From the NCBI GenBank assembly GCA_947650285.1, contig CANTFL010001352.1:372001-436000 (forward strand): a DNA stretch of 64,000 nucleotides, in the 5' to 3' direction. A model generated the notes under the pieces. It did not search any database. It was given only the letters and a program-made list of their open reading frames with translations, and was not told where the DNA came from. The translations under genes and the position numbers were made by a program. This DNA comes from Hyaloperonospora brassicae. Its lineage: Eukaryota; Oomycota; Peronosporomycetes; Peronosporales; Peronosporaceae. The first letter of the stretch is position 1; every line of letters begins with the position of its first letter. Shown here piece by piece: positions 1 to 12,211 of this stretch.

Positions 1-548
1 TTGCCCTCACCGGCGGTGGCGTGACTTAGGGTGCTAGTGACACGGCTTCTTCAGCAGCATGCAGGACCTTTGATGGACACACATCGAACGTGTAGAGTAT
101 TCCAACTCGATATAGAAGACGCAAGATATTGTATCGTTGGTATGTAGCACGCCTGCAGCCACGCACAGCACTAGTTGGACGACATTCGGATACATCGACT
201 TTCACTAGAGCTTGGCGGTTGTACAGCTTCACTTTATCTAGTTCTTTTATCTGCATGGGACGTCCGTCTTCGACAAGTCTGAATCGTTGCGATCTGCGGT
301 CCACCCAAGCAGGTCCTATCTCACTATGCAACAGTCAGTGCTCAGACTCTCCACCGTGCGACATCTAGACCTTCAGCCACGTGTGGTCAAACAGATTGCT
401 CGGCCATTCTCTTAGTCAGTTGATATCAAACAGATACAAAGCCAAGTAGTTACACATCATGACCGCTGCAATTAGGAGGCAATCTTCGAGGAACCTCAAC
501 AGCTACTATGCGTTCTGATAATCGCTTGTGCAGCTGTCCGTATTCTGA
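1..548. other. Upstream/downstream flank, no gene supported
   Basis: A 101-codon open stretch lies on the minus strand at 26-331, but it opens with TTG rather than ATG, has no domain I recognise and may be a remnant of a larger element cut by the window edge. Nothing else is supported here. The 3' end of the glutathione reductase gene begins at 549. Confidence 0.4.
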
Positions 549-2033
549 CTATGGCCCCGCCATCGGTGCAGGGTGCACCGGTTTCGGCGGCAGCACAATC
601 TTGTCCTTGATCATGCCCCATGGTGCCATGGTAACGAGCTCCTCGGATGCCGTAGGGTGGATCGCTACAATGTTGTCGAAGTCTGCTTTGGTGGCGTTCA
701 TCTTGACCGCCACACCAAAACCCTGAATCATTTCGTCCGCGCCCTCGCCCGCCACATGTACACCAACGACAGTCTCCTGCTCGCCGACAGTCACGAGCTT
801 CATCGCCGTCTTGCCCTTGCGCTCCGGATCCGCCATCGCGTGCAACAAGTTTACAAACTTGCTCGTGTACACCTTGACATTCTCCTCGCCAAACTTGGTC
901 ACAGCCTCTGGCTCAGTGTACCCGATCGTGCCAATGGGCGGGTGGCTAAAAATCACCGACGGGATCTGGTGGTAGTTGAGGCACGCGTCCTTCTCACCGC
1001 CAAAGAGGCGGTCTGCCAGCCGACGTCCCGCAGCAATAGCCACCGGCGTGAGCTCCCAGCCGGTTACAGTCGCGTCGCCGATAGCGTACACGCCTGGCAC
1101 GGACGTGTTCTCCTGAGCATCCACTTCAATGAACCCTCCTTCCGCAAGCTTGACGCCAATGTCTTGCAAGCCGAGATCCTCGGTGCGTGGCTTGCGGCCG
1201 ACCGCGAACAAAATCGTGTCAAAGTCCGAGAACTGTTGTTCCTCGCCACGAACCGCCACGACAAACGTCAGTTTGCCGTTCGGTTGTTTCTCGATACGCA
1301 CGGCGCTCATGTTGCGCACGAACGTCACACCTGCTTTCTCCATCTCTTCGTTCACCAAGTCACGCACAATGGGCTCAAAGCGACGCAACACTTGGTCATG
1401 GCGACAAAAGAGCGTCGTGTCGCTCTTCAGGACATTGAAGATCCCGGCCATCTCCACGGCAATGTACCCCGCACCGACGACTGCTACTTTGCGAGGCTGC
1501 TGCTCGAGGCGGAAGAAGCCGTCGCTGTCAATCACGTGCTCACTGCCAGGGAGGTCGGGAACCAGGGGGACCCCACCGGGCGCGACGAGCACGTGCTTGC
1601 CCGTGAACACGCGGTCAGCCACTTGCACCTTGTCCTTGGCCACACACGTGGCAATGCCCTGGACGTGGTCCACGTGGGCATTGCCGAGGTTCCGCTCGTA
1701 GATACCGGTCAAGCGCTCAATGTAAGCGTCGCGTTTGGTCTTCATGTTGCCCCAATCAAAGTCGCCAAAGGCAAACGCGTCGGACGCGGCCACGTTGATG
1801 CTGTAGTCCTTCAGGCGGTGGAAATGCTCGACGTGCACAGCTGTGTTGAACATGATCTTCTTGGGCACACAGCCAAAGTTCACACACGTGCCGCCGAGGC
1901 CCATGCCGTCGTACTGACGGCCGCGCTCGACGACGAGCACTTTGGCGCCGTAGGTCGCTGCGCGGCGGGCGGAGGCCATACCGCCGCTGCCGCCGCCAAT
2001 CACAATGTAGTCGTACACAGTGTCGTCGCTCAT
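549..2033 (-). CDS. GR: Glutathione reductase (NADPH)
   Basis: Flavoenzyme that reduces glutathione disulfide with NADPH, keeping the cytosolic (or organellar) glutathione pool reduced. The 494-residue product has the family's full length and order. The FAD-binding GxGxxG is at about residues 13-18, and the redox-active disulfide is in [13 protein letters not shown] (C50 and C55). A second Rossmann motif, [13 protein letters not shown], is followed by CRHDQVLR, whose arginines fit NADPH rather than NADH. A GDAT flavin motif is present, and the C-terminal HPTASEE carries the catalytic His-Glu pair at about H459/E464. The start is the ATG at 2033; the frame stays open 58 codons further upstream, but that stretch opens with GTG and has no ATG, so I do not extend it. 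No intron is seen. The gene is divergent from the CELF gene. Trypanothione or thioredoxin reductase is less likely given the FGC and HPTASEE context. Confidence 0.96.
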   Translation of the reverse strand: MSDDTVYDYIVIGGGSGGMASARRAATYGAKVLVVERGRQYDGMGLGGTCVNFGCVPKKIMFNTAVHVEHFHRLKDYSINVAASDAFAFGDFDWGNMKTKRDAYIERLTGIYERNLGNAHVDHVQGIATCVAKDKVQVADRVFTGKHVLVAPGGVPLVPDLPGSEHVIDSDGFFRLEQQPRKVAVVGAGYIAVEMAGIFNVLKSDTTLFCRHDQVLRRFEPIVRDLVNEEMEKAGVTFVRNMSAVRIEKQPNGKLTFVVAVRGEEQQFSDFDTILFAVGRKPRTEDLGLQDIGVKLAEGGFIEVDAQENTSVPGVYAIGDATVTGWELTPVAIAAGRRLADRLFGGEKDACLNYHQIPSVIFSHPPIGTIGYTEPEAVTKFGEENVKVYTSKFVNLLHAMADPERKGKTAMKLVTVGEQETVVGVHVAGEGADEMIQGFGVAVKMNATKADFDNIVAIHPTASEELVTMAPWGMIKDKIVLPPKPVHPAPMAGP

Positions 2034-2756
2034 GGGGAACGCACGCGTATGAGATCGGGAGGGGGGGAGGGACGGGAGACGATGTGAGCTGCTGGGCGCT
2101 GGTTTGCTTGTGATTGATTGGCCAATTGAGGTGGAGTTTGTCGCGGCAATAGGGAGCGCTTTGGACGGGCGGCGGAAGTGGTTGTTGGCTGAATGTCGCT
2201 CGCACACGTCGCAGACGCGATTGCGTCTTCAGGACAGGTGGCTGCTGTTGCGTAAACGACGCACGAATGGGATTGGATGCGCCGAGCGCGGAAGAAAGAG
2301 AATCGTCACGCTTTTTTGCGCTGGCGTGTTGTGCGTCATTTATACAAAGCAAATGGCAAAAAGCGATAAAGTCGTTTGTGTAGAAGGTCATTGCTTTGTA
2401 CTTACGCTGAAGTGTGATCTGATTCGTGACTGTTTACTTTCGCCGATGATTTGCACCACGGTCAAACCTATTATCAGAACAGCTTCTGTTTCGCTGTCAA
2501 AGATCGCTTCTCACAAAAATACGTTCTGGAAGCAAAGGCAGATACAGGAGGACAAGAAGCTATGATAATGATCAATGGCAAGCTATTTTTACATTTGCCA
2601 AAAATTACTACCCAACTTTACTTTATAAATGGCTCTGTGAGACTTCTGTGGACGCTTGTTTACGTGCACGTCTTTTGATGGTACCCCATTCATTCGCATT
2701 TGCATTTATCTTAACTCTAATCAAGAGGTCTTTGCTTCCGTCTGTGGAGCAGAGTA

Positions 2757-2779
2757 ACGACGACGACGACGACGACGAC
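2757..2779. repeat. (CGA)n microsatellite
   Basis: Uninterrupted trinucleotide run in the GR-CELF spacer, about seven units. Confidence 0.85.
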
Positions 2780-3509
2780 ACTGGAACGAACCTGAATGAT
2801 ATCGATAAATACAGTGAGTTCCCATTCGATCCGATTCAGTTCCGAGTATATGTTCGTATGGCAAGTAGACCATCTGGCACGGCCGACAGACTTTTCCCGC
2901 CAAAAAGGTCGGCATTACGCGATTGTCCAGACTTTTCCTGCCAAGTACGCCGCCATCGGGTGCCTATATTCAGCTCTTAGTCGACTGGCGATGAGACGAC
3001 GAAAGAGCCATAACAGCTCAAACTTCTTCCCAGTTTTGAGGTGGACGATCGATTTTGCAACGGGCGTCTAACTGATGGGGAGATTTCGTACAGCGGACGT
3101 CATCAAGCTCCTGTGGACACGTTGCGCGTTATATGCTTCGCAACAAGTCTACCATAACGACAGCAACGTCTTGACCTACGTCGCTGAGCGTATTGGAGAG
3201 TGACTGTGCGGCACACGCTGAGCAGCGATGGTCCAAAGCGAACATTATCGCTGCCGTGCTGTGGCTCAAGCAAGACATCCGAATCTGATGCTGTGCCAAC
3301 AAATCCGTGAAAGGTACTCGATACGGTATTAACGACTCGATCAGGTGCTTTTCTCTGCTGTTCTCGATGACTCCCATACGGGCTGTGAAACGGCAGATTC
3401 GGGCCGCATCACTCGTTGTCGCATTCGCAATGCTCTATAAAGCCAAGCAACGTCTTTTTTCACTGTTACAGAGAGGTAGTTGGCCAGCATACACACTCAC
3501 CCACTCCCT

Positions 3510-3535
3510 CACTCGCTCGCTCGCTCGCTCGCTCT
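3510..3535. repeat. (CTCG)n tetranucleotide repeat in the CELF leader
   Basis: Tandem CTCG/GCTC units inside a pyrimidine-rich stretch about 190 bases before the CELF start codon, probably in the promoter or 5' untranslated leader. Confidence 0.75.
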
Positions 3536-3720
3536 ATCGAAACAACCAGACAATCCATCCGTTACAGAAAAAGCTCTCGAACCGCCATCTTCCCCCTCGC
3601 TTTTCGTCGCCCTTATCCCCCTTCCCCAAAATAGCGCAACCCGAGCCGATTGGTCGTTTGCCGCTCGTGTCGTCGCGGCCGCCCACTCCCTCTCAATAGG
3701 AATCTTCCGCACCCCACCCC

Positions 3721-5259
3721 ATGAACGCCGCCGAGTACGCCGTCGAGCCGCACGCGGCGGACGTCGCGGCCCTACACGACCCGTACGCCGAGCCGGACAT
3801 CGACGGCCCTGTGAAGCTCTTCGTGGGCCAAGTGCCGCGCACGATGGAAGAGGACGCGCTGCGGCCGGTGCTCGAGGCCTTTGGCGCGCTCGACGACCTC
3901 GTGATCATCCGCGACAAACTCACGGGCGCCCATCGCGGCTGCGCGTTCGCTTCGTACGTGTCGGCCGACGCCGCGGACCGCGCGGTGCAGGAGCTGCACA
4001 ACAAAGTGGTGTTGCCGCAGAGCCTCAACCCGCTGCAGGTGCGGCCGGCCGAAGGCCAAGCGGGCGCCTCGCAGGAGCACAAACTCTTTATCGGAATGAT
4101 CCCCAAAGCCGCCGACGAGCTCGCGATCCGCCGCGTGTTTGACCTCTTTGGCGCCATCGAAGAGGTCTACATCCTGCGCCATCCCGCCACGGGACAGAGC
4201 AAAGGCTGCGCGTTCCTCAAGTTCACGGACCGCGCGGCGGCGCTCGCGGCCATTGAACAGGTCAACGGCATTGTCACAATGGACCGCGGCACGGCGCCGC
4301 TCGTGGTCAAATTCGCCGACAGTCGGCGCCAGCGGCTCCAGCGGGCGCGGAACTTGGCGGCCGCGGCGACGGCCTATTGGCCGCTGCCGCCGGGCGCGGG
4401 CATGGCGTTCCCGCAGCTGCAGCAGCTGCAGCAGCAGTACATGCAGCAGATGCAGGCGTTTGGCGCGCAGGCGGCAGGGATGAACGTGGCACTCGCAGGT
4501 CTCGGCTCTGCTCCGGAAGCTGCGGGGGGCGCGGCGGCCGCAAGTCCCCCGAACTCGTACATGTACTACAATCCGTACACTGGCTTTGCAGCAGGCGCGG
4601 CGGGGAGCCCGTATGGATTCGGTGGACCGTTGAACGGCGGCGCTGGTGGTGGCGCTGGTGGTGCGACGTTTGACATGCCGCCAAGCGGGATGGGGGCACC
4701 GGGGCTCGACATGCCGAGTCAGGGCGTGGATGCAGCCGCCAAGGCTTCGCGGGCGACCAGTCAGTTGGAAGGCCCGGCAGGCGCCAACTTGTTTATCTAC
4801 CACCTGCCACACGACTTGACGGACGCAGACCTTGCGACGGCGTTTGCGCCGTTTGGTACGGTCATCAGTGCCAAGGTCTACATGGACAAGATCACGGGGG
4901 AGAGCAAAGGCTTTGGCTTTGTGAGTTATGACAGCGCGGACGCCGCCGACGCGGCCATTGCCAGCATGAACGGGTTTCAGATTGGCACGAAGAGACTCAA
5001 AGTGCAGCACAAGCGGATCCATCAGCGGAGCGACTACATTGGTGTTGGCGGGGACAGCTTTGGCGGTCACGACGACGAACTAGCGAGCATGGAGTACCAC
5101 CACCAGACGCAGCAGCCGGGGATGTACGATCTCGACGACGGTCTGCTGCCGCACAGTGAGGAGAGTGTCGCCGACGACTCGAACGGAGCGGTTGACAGTC
5201 ACAGCGGTGTCGACGCGTCACTGGACGAGGCCGTGCAGAGTTTGCACATCGATGCATAA
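3721..5259 (+). CDS. CELF/Bruno-like RNA-binding protein, three RRMs
   Basis: Predicted regulator of mRNA splicing, stability or translation. The 512-residue protein has the diagnostic CELF layout. RRM1 is at about 31-110 (LFVGQV; RNP1 RGCAFASY) and RRM2 at about 120-200 ([14 protein letters not shown]). A long Gln/Ala/Gly-rich linker with [13 protein letters not shown] follows at 200-354, then RRM3 at about 356-433 ([15 protein letters not shown]). The [12 protein letters not shown] end of RRM3 is typical of the Bruno/CELF subfamily and separates it from ELAV or PABP proteins. The tail is acidic and Ser/Asp-rich. The start is the first ATG after the CT-rich leader, and the frame is uninterrupted, so no intron is needed. 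The gene is strongly GC-rich, unlike the flanking repeats. It converges with the ZIP gene. The RNA targets cannot be read from sequence. Confidence 0.95.
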   Translation: MNAAEYAVEPHAADVAALHDPYAEPDIDGPVKLFVGQVPRTMEEDALRPVLEAFGALDDLVIIRDKLTGAHRGCAFASYVSADAADRAVQELHNKVVLPQSLNPLQVRPAEGQAGASQEHKLFIGMIPKAADELAIRRVFDLFGAIEEVYILRHPATGQSKGCAFLKFTDRAAALAAIEQVNGIVTMDRGTAPLVVKFADSRRQRLQRARNLAAAATAYWPLPPGAGMAFPQLQQLQQQYMQQMQAFGAQAAGMNVALAGLGSAPEAAGGAAAASPPNSYMYYNPYTGFAAGAAGSPYGFGGPLNGGAGGGAGGATFDMPPSGMGAPGLDMPSQGVDAAAKASRATSQLEGPAGANLFIYHLPHDLTDADLATAFAPFGTVISAKVYMDKITGESKGFGFVSYDSADAADAAIASMNGFQIGTKRLKVQHKRIHQRSDYIGVGGDSFGGHDDELASMEYHHQTQQPGMYDLDDGLLPHSEESVADDSNGAVDSHSGVDASLDEAVQSLHIDA

Positions 5260-5647
5260 CTTGGATGTGACGAGCAGTGTGTGTTTTTGTGACTCGTTGA
5301 GCATGTCAGTCCCGTCCGTCCGTCCGTCAGTCCGTCAGTCAGTCAGTCGTGTGGTGGTGATCGTGGTGAGTTTTGAGCGTGAAGAGGTTGAAATGCCGTG
5401 TTGAGACAGCGATGCGATACTGGGGATCCACCAGAGGGGACGCAGGAAGCACGAGGCCGAAGCATTTCGAGCAGCAGTCGGCGAGCGAACAAGCAGCACA
5501 AGGCGGCGACGAAAGAAGAGAGCAGAAGCGCAATGTAGCGACAATGCAGCAGAGCAGCTAGGGAGCAAATGAATGATAACCAGTGTGTCCACTTGCGCTG
5601 TGTGTGTGTGCGTCTCGCTCGCTCTCGCATATCGTTGCAGCTACAGC
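5260..5647. repeat. Convergent 3' spacer with tetranucleotide microsatellite
   Basis: 388 bases between the CELF and ZIP stop codons. A (CGTC)n(AGTC)n tract occupies about 5311-5348. No clear polyadenylation signal was picked out. Confidence 0.7.
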
Positions 5648-6655
5648 TCACGCCCACTTCGCCAGTAGTCCGAAGATGGCGTAGCCGGCCACTAGCGCAA
5701 GGGACTTCGTCAGCGTCTGTTTCGGTGCCTGTTGGTGGCGAGGACCCTCCAGGCCACTCGCGTGACTGTGCTGCGGGAACTCGTGCGGGATCACCTCCAT
5801 GACCGCCACGTAGATGAACGTCCCGGACGCCAGCGCCACACAAATGCCTGCAGCGGCCGACTCCTCGGACGAGTCGCCGACAATCGTCCAGCCAACGAGA
5901 ATCCCGACGATGCTCATGAACGAGAAGACGACCATGTAGAGCATCACGCGACTGAGGGCCATGGCTCTACTCTGCACGAGTTCGGAGCCCAAGGCAAACG
6001 CGGCGAGTCCTTTGTGCATGACAATGGCCAAGAACACGCCCCACGCGGTCTCAGTCTGTGCCCCAATGCCCAGTCCTTCCAAGACCGAGTGGAACGACAG
6101 CGCAAGGAACAGCACCATAGCCACTGCAGGCGACGCGGCTTCCTTGGAAGCGCTTTCATACCCGTGCGCGTGACTCACATGACGTCGGTCTTCGTTCTTC
6201 AGTCTCTGCTCCTCGTCATCCACATGTTCCACGTACGTGCCGCCGCTCTCTCGAACGCCGTATAGCTCCTCGTCCAGCAGGTCCTCACTCTTCTTCTGCT
6301 TCCACGGCCCGACGTCGTGCCTCGTCCAGTCGTTCACCAAGTGCGCCTGAGCAGCTTGTTCCAGCAGCAAAAGTCCCAGAAACCCCACTGTGCAAAACAT
6401 CTCTGCGTACGGAAACGCATAGCGACCGCCGTCCATAGTGGACCATTGACGCAGTGCCGAGTTCTCAATCGCCGCGTGGAGAAGATGGAGGAATCCACCG
6501 GCGAGGAAAACACCGCCGGAGAAGGCGCTGAGGATGCTCAAGACAGGAGACTTGTCGTGCTTTGACGCGAGTAGCGCGGGAGTTAGTCCCCCAATGAGCC
6601 CCACGAGCCAGATGCTTCCGAGGGACACGAGCTTGAAGACAAGAAGTGGGCTCAT
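5648..6655 (-). CDS. ZIP-family zinc/iron transporter
   Basis: Membrane transporter predicted to move Zn2+ or related divalent metals into the cytosol. The 335-residue protein has about eight hydrophobic segments with the ZIP signature. The fourth segment carries HSVLEGLGIG (metal-site H189 and E193) and the fifth carries HKGLAAFALG (H214), the two helices that form the transport site. A charged loop of about 75 residues between segments 3 and 4 holds HVSHAHG, the variable histidine loop of the family. The start is the ATG at 6655; six upstream in-frame codons open with TTG and are left out. There is no intron. The 3' end converges on CELF. The sequence alone does not decide plasma membrane versus vacuole, nor zinc versus iron. 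Confidence 0.95.
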   Translation of the reverse strand: MSPLLVFKLVSLGSIWLVGLIGGLTPALLASKHDKSPVLSILSAFSGGVFLAGGFLHLLHAAIENSALRQWSTMDGGRYAFPYAEMFCTVGFLGLLLLEQAAQAHLVNDWTRHDVGPWKQKKSEDLLDEELYGVRESGGTYVEHVDDEEQRLKNEDRRHVSHAHGYESASKEAASPAVAMVLFLALSFHSVLEGLGIGAQTETAWGVFLAIVMHKGLAAFALGSELVQSRAMALSRVMLYMVVFSFMSIVGILVGWTIVGDSSEESAAAGICVALASGTFIYVAVMEVIPHEFPQHSHASGLEGPRHQQAPKQTLTKSLALVAGYAIFGLLAKWA

Positions 6656-9600
6656 GCTGTCCACGCGGCCCAATCGATGGAAGGAGCGGTTTGTTTTCGA
6701 GAATTAACGAGCGAAGAGTTGGAATCACACGGATGTACCCATGAGAGAGCGTTCACATTATCGCATTTCGCAAATCATGTCAACATCCAAAAGCACTGTT
6801 GACACGATGACGGCTTCGACAGGATGTGGCCTTCCTTACGTTCAGCGTGTTTCCTTGCACTGGTATGCTGTTTCTTACATGGCTGATAGCTGTCATCACG
6901 GCTGCTTACGACTTGCCGCGAGGCATTGCAGGTTATGCACAATTCCCAAGCAAAGTCGGTCGTACTACTGGATGACATGGCTCGTTCTTGCTGACAATGT
7001 TGTAGCTTCGACAAAAAGGCACCTTGCTCTTTGTGTGCGAGTGTTCACATCCATGCTTTTCTGTCCTGATCTTGAATACCTACATCCGCGTACCATGCTC
7101 TTCTGTCCTGGGTTTTTTCTGCTGATGCATTTATCACACAACTACATCGTGACGAGGCATTACAAACCAGCTCGTTTTTTGTCTCGATCCTCAACTAGTG
7201 CAACGTGCCGTCCAAGATATCAAGACTTCGGCGTGTTATAAGGTGGGTTCGCCAACGTGACACACAGTTCCTGGTCATCGCGCGAAATGTCTGTGAAGAA
7301 CTTGAGGACGCGCATTAGCGACTAACACGAAGAGGCAGACGAGAAAGTCACTCCGAAATAACACTAGGGAACCAAAACCTTCCAAGTTGTGCTTCTTACT
7401 CAATGCGAGATCTCGCTCGCTCATGCAGCCAGCTCGTCATATCAGCCGCATCAGTGTTATCTTACCTAGAATCATCCGGTTGGTTTTGTGGTGCAATCGC
7501 AATTGATGTATGACAAGTTGACTATCCACTCGTGCTATACTGTGTTGCTGAACCAAATGTAACGAGCTTACAGTTGGTTTTGAAGAGCCCGCGCAAATAC
7601 GAATAACTGAACTGTAATTGCCTAGTCTTGAATTAATCGCCTGATAAACAGCGTAGTATCGACGCGCTCATGGCATAAGAACGCCTTACTAAAAAAATCT
7701 TGCTACAAAGTCGGTATATGATACATAAACTACGCCCAGCAGCAGAGCATGAAGTTCTTTGACCTCAATTGGAATAGTATGTTCAGGTTGCATATACTGG
7801 ATGCGTCCAGTGCTATCCGTGTAGCTGGTGTCCGTAGTCAGCAGGCATGCGTAGTAAGTGATGTGACTCGATCATTGTAAAAGCCAAAGGACATTGTAGC
7901 GTAAGACGGGGCCGTAGGGCATACAAGTCGCTACAGGTACCTTAGAAGTTTGAGGATTGTGGACCACCATTTAGCCAGCTTGACGCAAAGTAACGTCGGA
8001 CATTCGATCGCCTTGTTCACGATATGTAGACCGATATTTCTCTCATAGTTCGTGTATGTTGTATCTGCGACACAGCGAGTTACACTTACAATGTCATCAG
8101 TGAACGTGTACCAAACGAATTAGAACAGTGTTATCTACACACATCATGGACCTCAGACTCACTGTTCGTGTATGCGCGCGCAAGCAAAACTGGTTATCTT
8201 AGTAAAGGGAAGCCGTTTCCACTCACAATAAAGATCTCTTGTATTGCGGATTATTGTGAGTGCAAAGACGGTAATTCTAATCGGGCTCCAGTGCAACAAA
8301 TACAATCTGTATAGTCGATCTTCTATTCACATCGCATGATGTTTCGTTCGATGGGATCGACAGCCGGTATCCTGGTCGACATCACCTAGTAAAAGAGGGC
8401 CACTTTTGGCCTATCCTACAGTACCTGCCAAGGTATTGCTCACATTGACATTGTCGTACATATAAAGCCCATGTCATTGAACGTGCTTGCTCTGTCACAG
8501 CATCCATCGCCCTAATTCTACAGTCACATTGGTTATGGCTGAATAACAACATGAGAGGTCCCGCTGTATTTACTTGAAAAGACAAAAAAACATGTAAGTC
8601 ATATTGCACTAGTTCTACTAATCCACCACATTAGGTAACAAACCTGTGCGGCGCACCGAAACGGGGAGATCACGTCACGTAATATTGTAAGTTATTCGGA
8701 GGGAACTATTGCACCAGAGAATTAAGTATAAATGCGCCAACAAATAGAAAAGAACGAAAGCACAAATTTTAAAAATGGAAAATAAGAAAATACGCCCGCG
8801 GTCGATACGTTTCCCCCGAAAGTACACTTCCCGAAATAACGCATATACAAGTAAAAAGATTTATGATCCCTCATATGTATCATATCTCGAAACCCCCAAG
8901 TTTTTTCATTACTACCCAAATCGCAAGAATTTGAACACGTGTTGACGCTTCAAACGTAGTCTTGGAGTTCTGATGTCGTATAATTGTGTTGACCACGTTG
9001 CTTTTAATACTTTTGTATACCGCATGCGATGTGAGAATTTGCTCTAATATGTGGATGTCTAATTGGTGGTAACGTAATGAAAGAATAAGATGAGACAGCA
9101 TCATATTAAAGCGACGCGTACACCGTGCTGTGTTGGATACTTTAAAGGTACGACGTCAGGTAAAAATAAAGATGACGTATCGGCCAGCAACATAAGTAGG
9201 TATTTGCAATACACAACTAAGAATCATGTATCGTTGCTAATGAAGGAGCTTATGTAAGAATTTAAAATTACCAAGATCACCATTGTGCCGATAGTAAAAT
9301 ATTCAGCGCGAACGGCAGGAAATATGAGTCTTTCGGCATGTCGGGAAGGCGTTCACATCGAAACAAATATGGATACAAAAACGCGGTTGTGATTAACAAC
9401 ATTTCAGAGGTCTTATGGAAGCAATTACCTGCATTTGAAAAACGTATCTTTGCTGACTCGTTTGATCTTTGTGTGATTATTTTTCAAATCAAGTCGACCG
9501 AAAAATTAATGTTGCCTCTGCGTGGTAAAAAATCGAGCGTTTTTGTATCACAAAAAAAGGAAAACGGACAGCAAAAGTATTGTTCGAGAAACGAATGTCT

Positions 9601-10127
9601 ATCAAGCAAAACTACGGGGCAGAACAAGCGTCATTTCTACCAGAATCGAACCTTAATCAGCTCAACCCACTTCGTTCGAGACGGTGTATCATTCTCGCGA
9701 CATTTTGAGATAATGTAACAGGGTACATACTGGTCAGCTCTTGTATTTATTAGTGAATTGCGTGCCCCAGAACTTAAGTACGCTTGAGCTATTCAGAAGC
9801 GAGGATGAATGCTGAGCAGAGGATGCCCAGATAGAGAAAAATTGGTACGATAATTAGTGTAGTTATGTGTTTTGATCAGACCTACTTTTTCTTATTTTAA
9901 GTATAACAAACCACAAGCTTATGTATAGAATCTCGTTAACCCGTCATTGCGCGCATCTAGAAGCGATTAATAATCAGTTTGGTTGGTATTACGGTCTATA
10001 TCAACCAATAGATAGAGCCTCCGTAAAGATGTCCTCAAATGGTAACATTTCATCTATCTTTTCTTGGTTAAGTAACGTTGAAGAATAGCATCAACAGAGA
10101 TAATATTCACATTATTATTTGGTATTA
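6656..10127. other. AT-rich gene-poor tract
   Basis: About 3.5 kb upstream of the ZIP gene. The proximal few hundred bases should contain its promoter. A 126-codon ATG-initiated frame at 9338-9718 (+) is Lys/Arg/Ser-rich with no domain I recognise, and base composition suggests chance. No RNA gene or repeat array was found. Confidence 0.4.
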
Positions 10128-12211
10128 CAGTAGAACCTATCTAAATTATTACTGCCTAATGTAATAACCTGCCCAAGGTAAAATCGATTTCTGGTCCCGA
10201 CTTGGGACCCATATTGAATGTAATAAACCTCCCTAAACAGATACTTGATAGCCAAAGGCTGGTCCCAAAAAAATTAAAGTAATACTCACTATATTGAGGG
10301 TTTTGAAATTAAGTGCAACGCAGTTAAAGGGCCTTGAAAAAGAATTCTAAGATGGGCTTCTGCATCAGTTGATTAGTCCTGATCTTCACATATTTGTCCC
10401 CTGTTTGCTGGAGGCTTATAATGAAGTCCTGGTTCAGGTCTGGCTGCTGCAAACAAACGTATTCAAGCGACTGCGCGGCATCGAGTATCTGAGATGACAT
10501 GACACGAGGAAGCTCTTCCGCGTCATCTTCCTGTTCCTCCACTTGATCAGATCGAAGGTGCTCAGCAATGATCTCATCTTCATCTGGTGTGTATACTACC
10601 TCCTCCTCATCAGGGTAGTTAAGAAGGACTCTGATGTCCATTGGGATTTGGTACCGCAACTGATGAATTTGCAATTGAACATCTTCGATGACCTCATTGT
10701 CGACCTGCTGCTGTGCAGTAAGTTCAGGGGTTCCCAAAGCAACCGATCGAATCTTGCAATTAAGGAAGCAATTCGAAATAGTTTCGGCCTTGACATCTGA
10801 GTCTCAAGCTGCAACCGTCATCCGAATGGCCTGAAGAACATCAATCCTCTCCAAATCTTCCACATTATGCTCGAGGCGCTGCAGGAGCAAGCGATTAAGC
10901 GCCTGCGATAATAGGCCTTCAAATTCCTGATTATGCCTGCGTCGCACGGCTGGAGTTTTGAAGTCGTATTTGGTGTAACGTACACAACCGTGGTATTGCG
11001 CAACCGGATGACTGTAGGAAGTTGGGCAAGCGGTATATGCGCACTGCAGTTATCTTTGATTAGAAGAACTTGGCGTCCGTCCATGCGAGCATCAAATGAT
11101 TTTAGCCACTCGTTGAAGATGGCTTGTGTCATCCATTCTTTACTGTCGTTTCAGTTGTTGCAGCCGATGGTGTCAAGGTTGATGTTTTTGAAACAACGCG
11201 GACTCTTCTACTCTCCTATGACGAGAAGCGGCAGCTTGTCACTTTCATTGTCATTGCAGCACACTCGCAAGGTGATACGCTCTTTGTTTTGTATTCAGCC
11301 TTCTAGTTGCTTAATTGCCAGCGAATTATCTGCCTGTGAATAAGTTTACGCAAGCACAAAGTGTCAAAAAATTTTGCAAACAGGACCACTTGCCAAAACA
11401 AATCTGCAGCCGGTAGAATAGCCCGGTTTCATCCATGTTGTGGAAATCTTTCCACTCGTACTTATCCAACGTCTCCCGGATGTCAGGGAGTGATTCCTCG
11501 ATGAGTGTCATGTCAAGAAAACCACTCTCTCCAAAACGGCGAAAGGACTTGTTTTTATGCCGGTCTTCAAATGATTCCAGCCAGCCGTTCGAGAACTCGA
11601 ACACATCATGCTAAGGGTAGAATTGGTCACGAAAATGGCTGCTTTCTCTTTGATAAGATCCCCGCTCACGCTAACGCGATCTCAATGGCAAAGGAACCAC
11701 TCAACGAGAGCAGATTCTATCTGAGGATACTTAACAGTCATTTGACGTTTTGCGTCAAGATTGCTGATGTCGGCCTTCGATAAGATTTTCGCTTACCTCT
11801 TACGAAGGCTTGAGATTGTAGGCTAACTGACTTTCACCTTGTGCCTCTGTTCTAGCCACTGGATGAGGTCCTTCTGGATGAGCTGAGGATTATTTCCATG
11901 GTGCTCAAATAAAGCAATGCGGAACTTGTCCCTAATTGTAGTGTACTGTGCGCCTTTCGGATGCATATTGGAGGGATAAAAGTTGGGGAGATGGCGGGGG
12001 ACTCCTTTTTGGAGGGATGGCGAGGAAGTCCCTTTTATATAGGTGGGGGTGGCGGCTGCAGCAAGAAATAAAATGTAAACAAAGCCGATTGCACCATTTT
12101 TCCCACTTGAAAAAAATCCTTTCAATTTCTGTCCCTGCCTAAAGTAATAAACTCCGTAAAGTAATTTCACGACGTCGATCCCAACGATATTACTTTAGAC
12201 AGATTCTACTG
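10128..12211 (-). mobile_element. pogo/Tigger-type (Tc1-mariner superfamily) DNA transposon, decayed
   Basis: A 2084-bp element bounded by terminal inverted repeats. The left end reads CAGTAGAACCTATCTAAA from 10128 and the right end, read inward from 12211, CAGTAGAATCTGTCTAAA; about 20 of the first 24 positions agree. The left end is preceded by TA, the duplication used by this superfamily; the right flank is now GA, so the duplication has decayed. Length and CAGT termini suit pogo/Tigger elements. The only contents are transposase fragments on the minus strand. Confidence 0.85.
10324..12170 (-). pseudogene. pogo/Tigger transposase (DDE_1, CENP-B-like), broken
   Basis: Cut-and-paste transposase, read from about 12170 down to 10324 in several frames. 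The N-terminal part (about 11823-11950) carries a CENP-B/pogo helix-turn-helix with YTTIRDKFRIALFEHH. The middle (about 11400-11600) has NMDETGLFYRL, containing the first catalytic Asp. About 10950-11080 has LLIKDNCSAH, with the second catalytic Asp, then TSKLQPCDAGIIRNLK, typical of DDE_1. A C-terminal acidic segment ends at 10324. At least three frame changes or stops separate the pieces, so it is inactive. Confidence 0.88.

Larger units (their letters stand above)
2034..3720. promoter_or_regulatory. Divergent intergenic region, GR to CELF
   Basis: A 1.7-kb spacer that must hold both promoters. It contains a (CGA)n tract at about 2757-2779 and a CT-rich leader before the CELF start, including a (CTCG)n run at about 3510-3535. 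Short ORFs here (for example 3129-3377 minus) show no family resemblance. I could not place an initiator element with confidence. Confidence 0.4.

Noticed and set aside
573..2087. 504-codon plus-strand frame opposite glutathione reductase
   Set aside because: Exact antisense shadow of a GC-biased real gene; no domain of its own.
2034..2207. N-terminal extension of glutathione reductase as a mitochondrial leader
   Set aside because: Opens with GTG and contains no ATG; could only be real with an unseen upstream exon.
3772..5070. 432-codon minus-strand frame opposite the CELF gene
   Set aside because: His/Arg-rich shadow caused by third-position GC bias. It also warns that long antisense frames can be chance, which is why the gypsy antisense ORFs are supported by the non-overlapping part and by recurrence in two elements.
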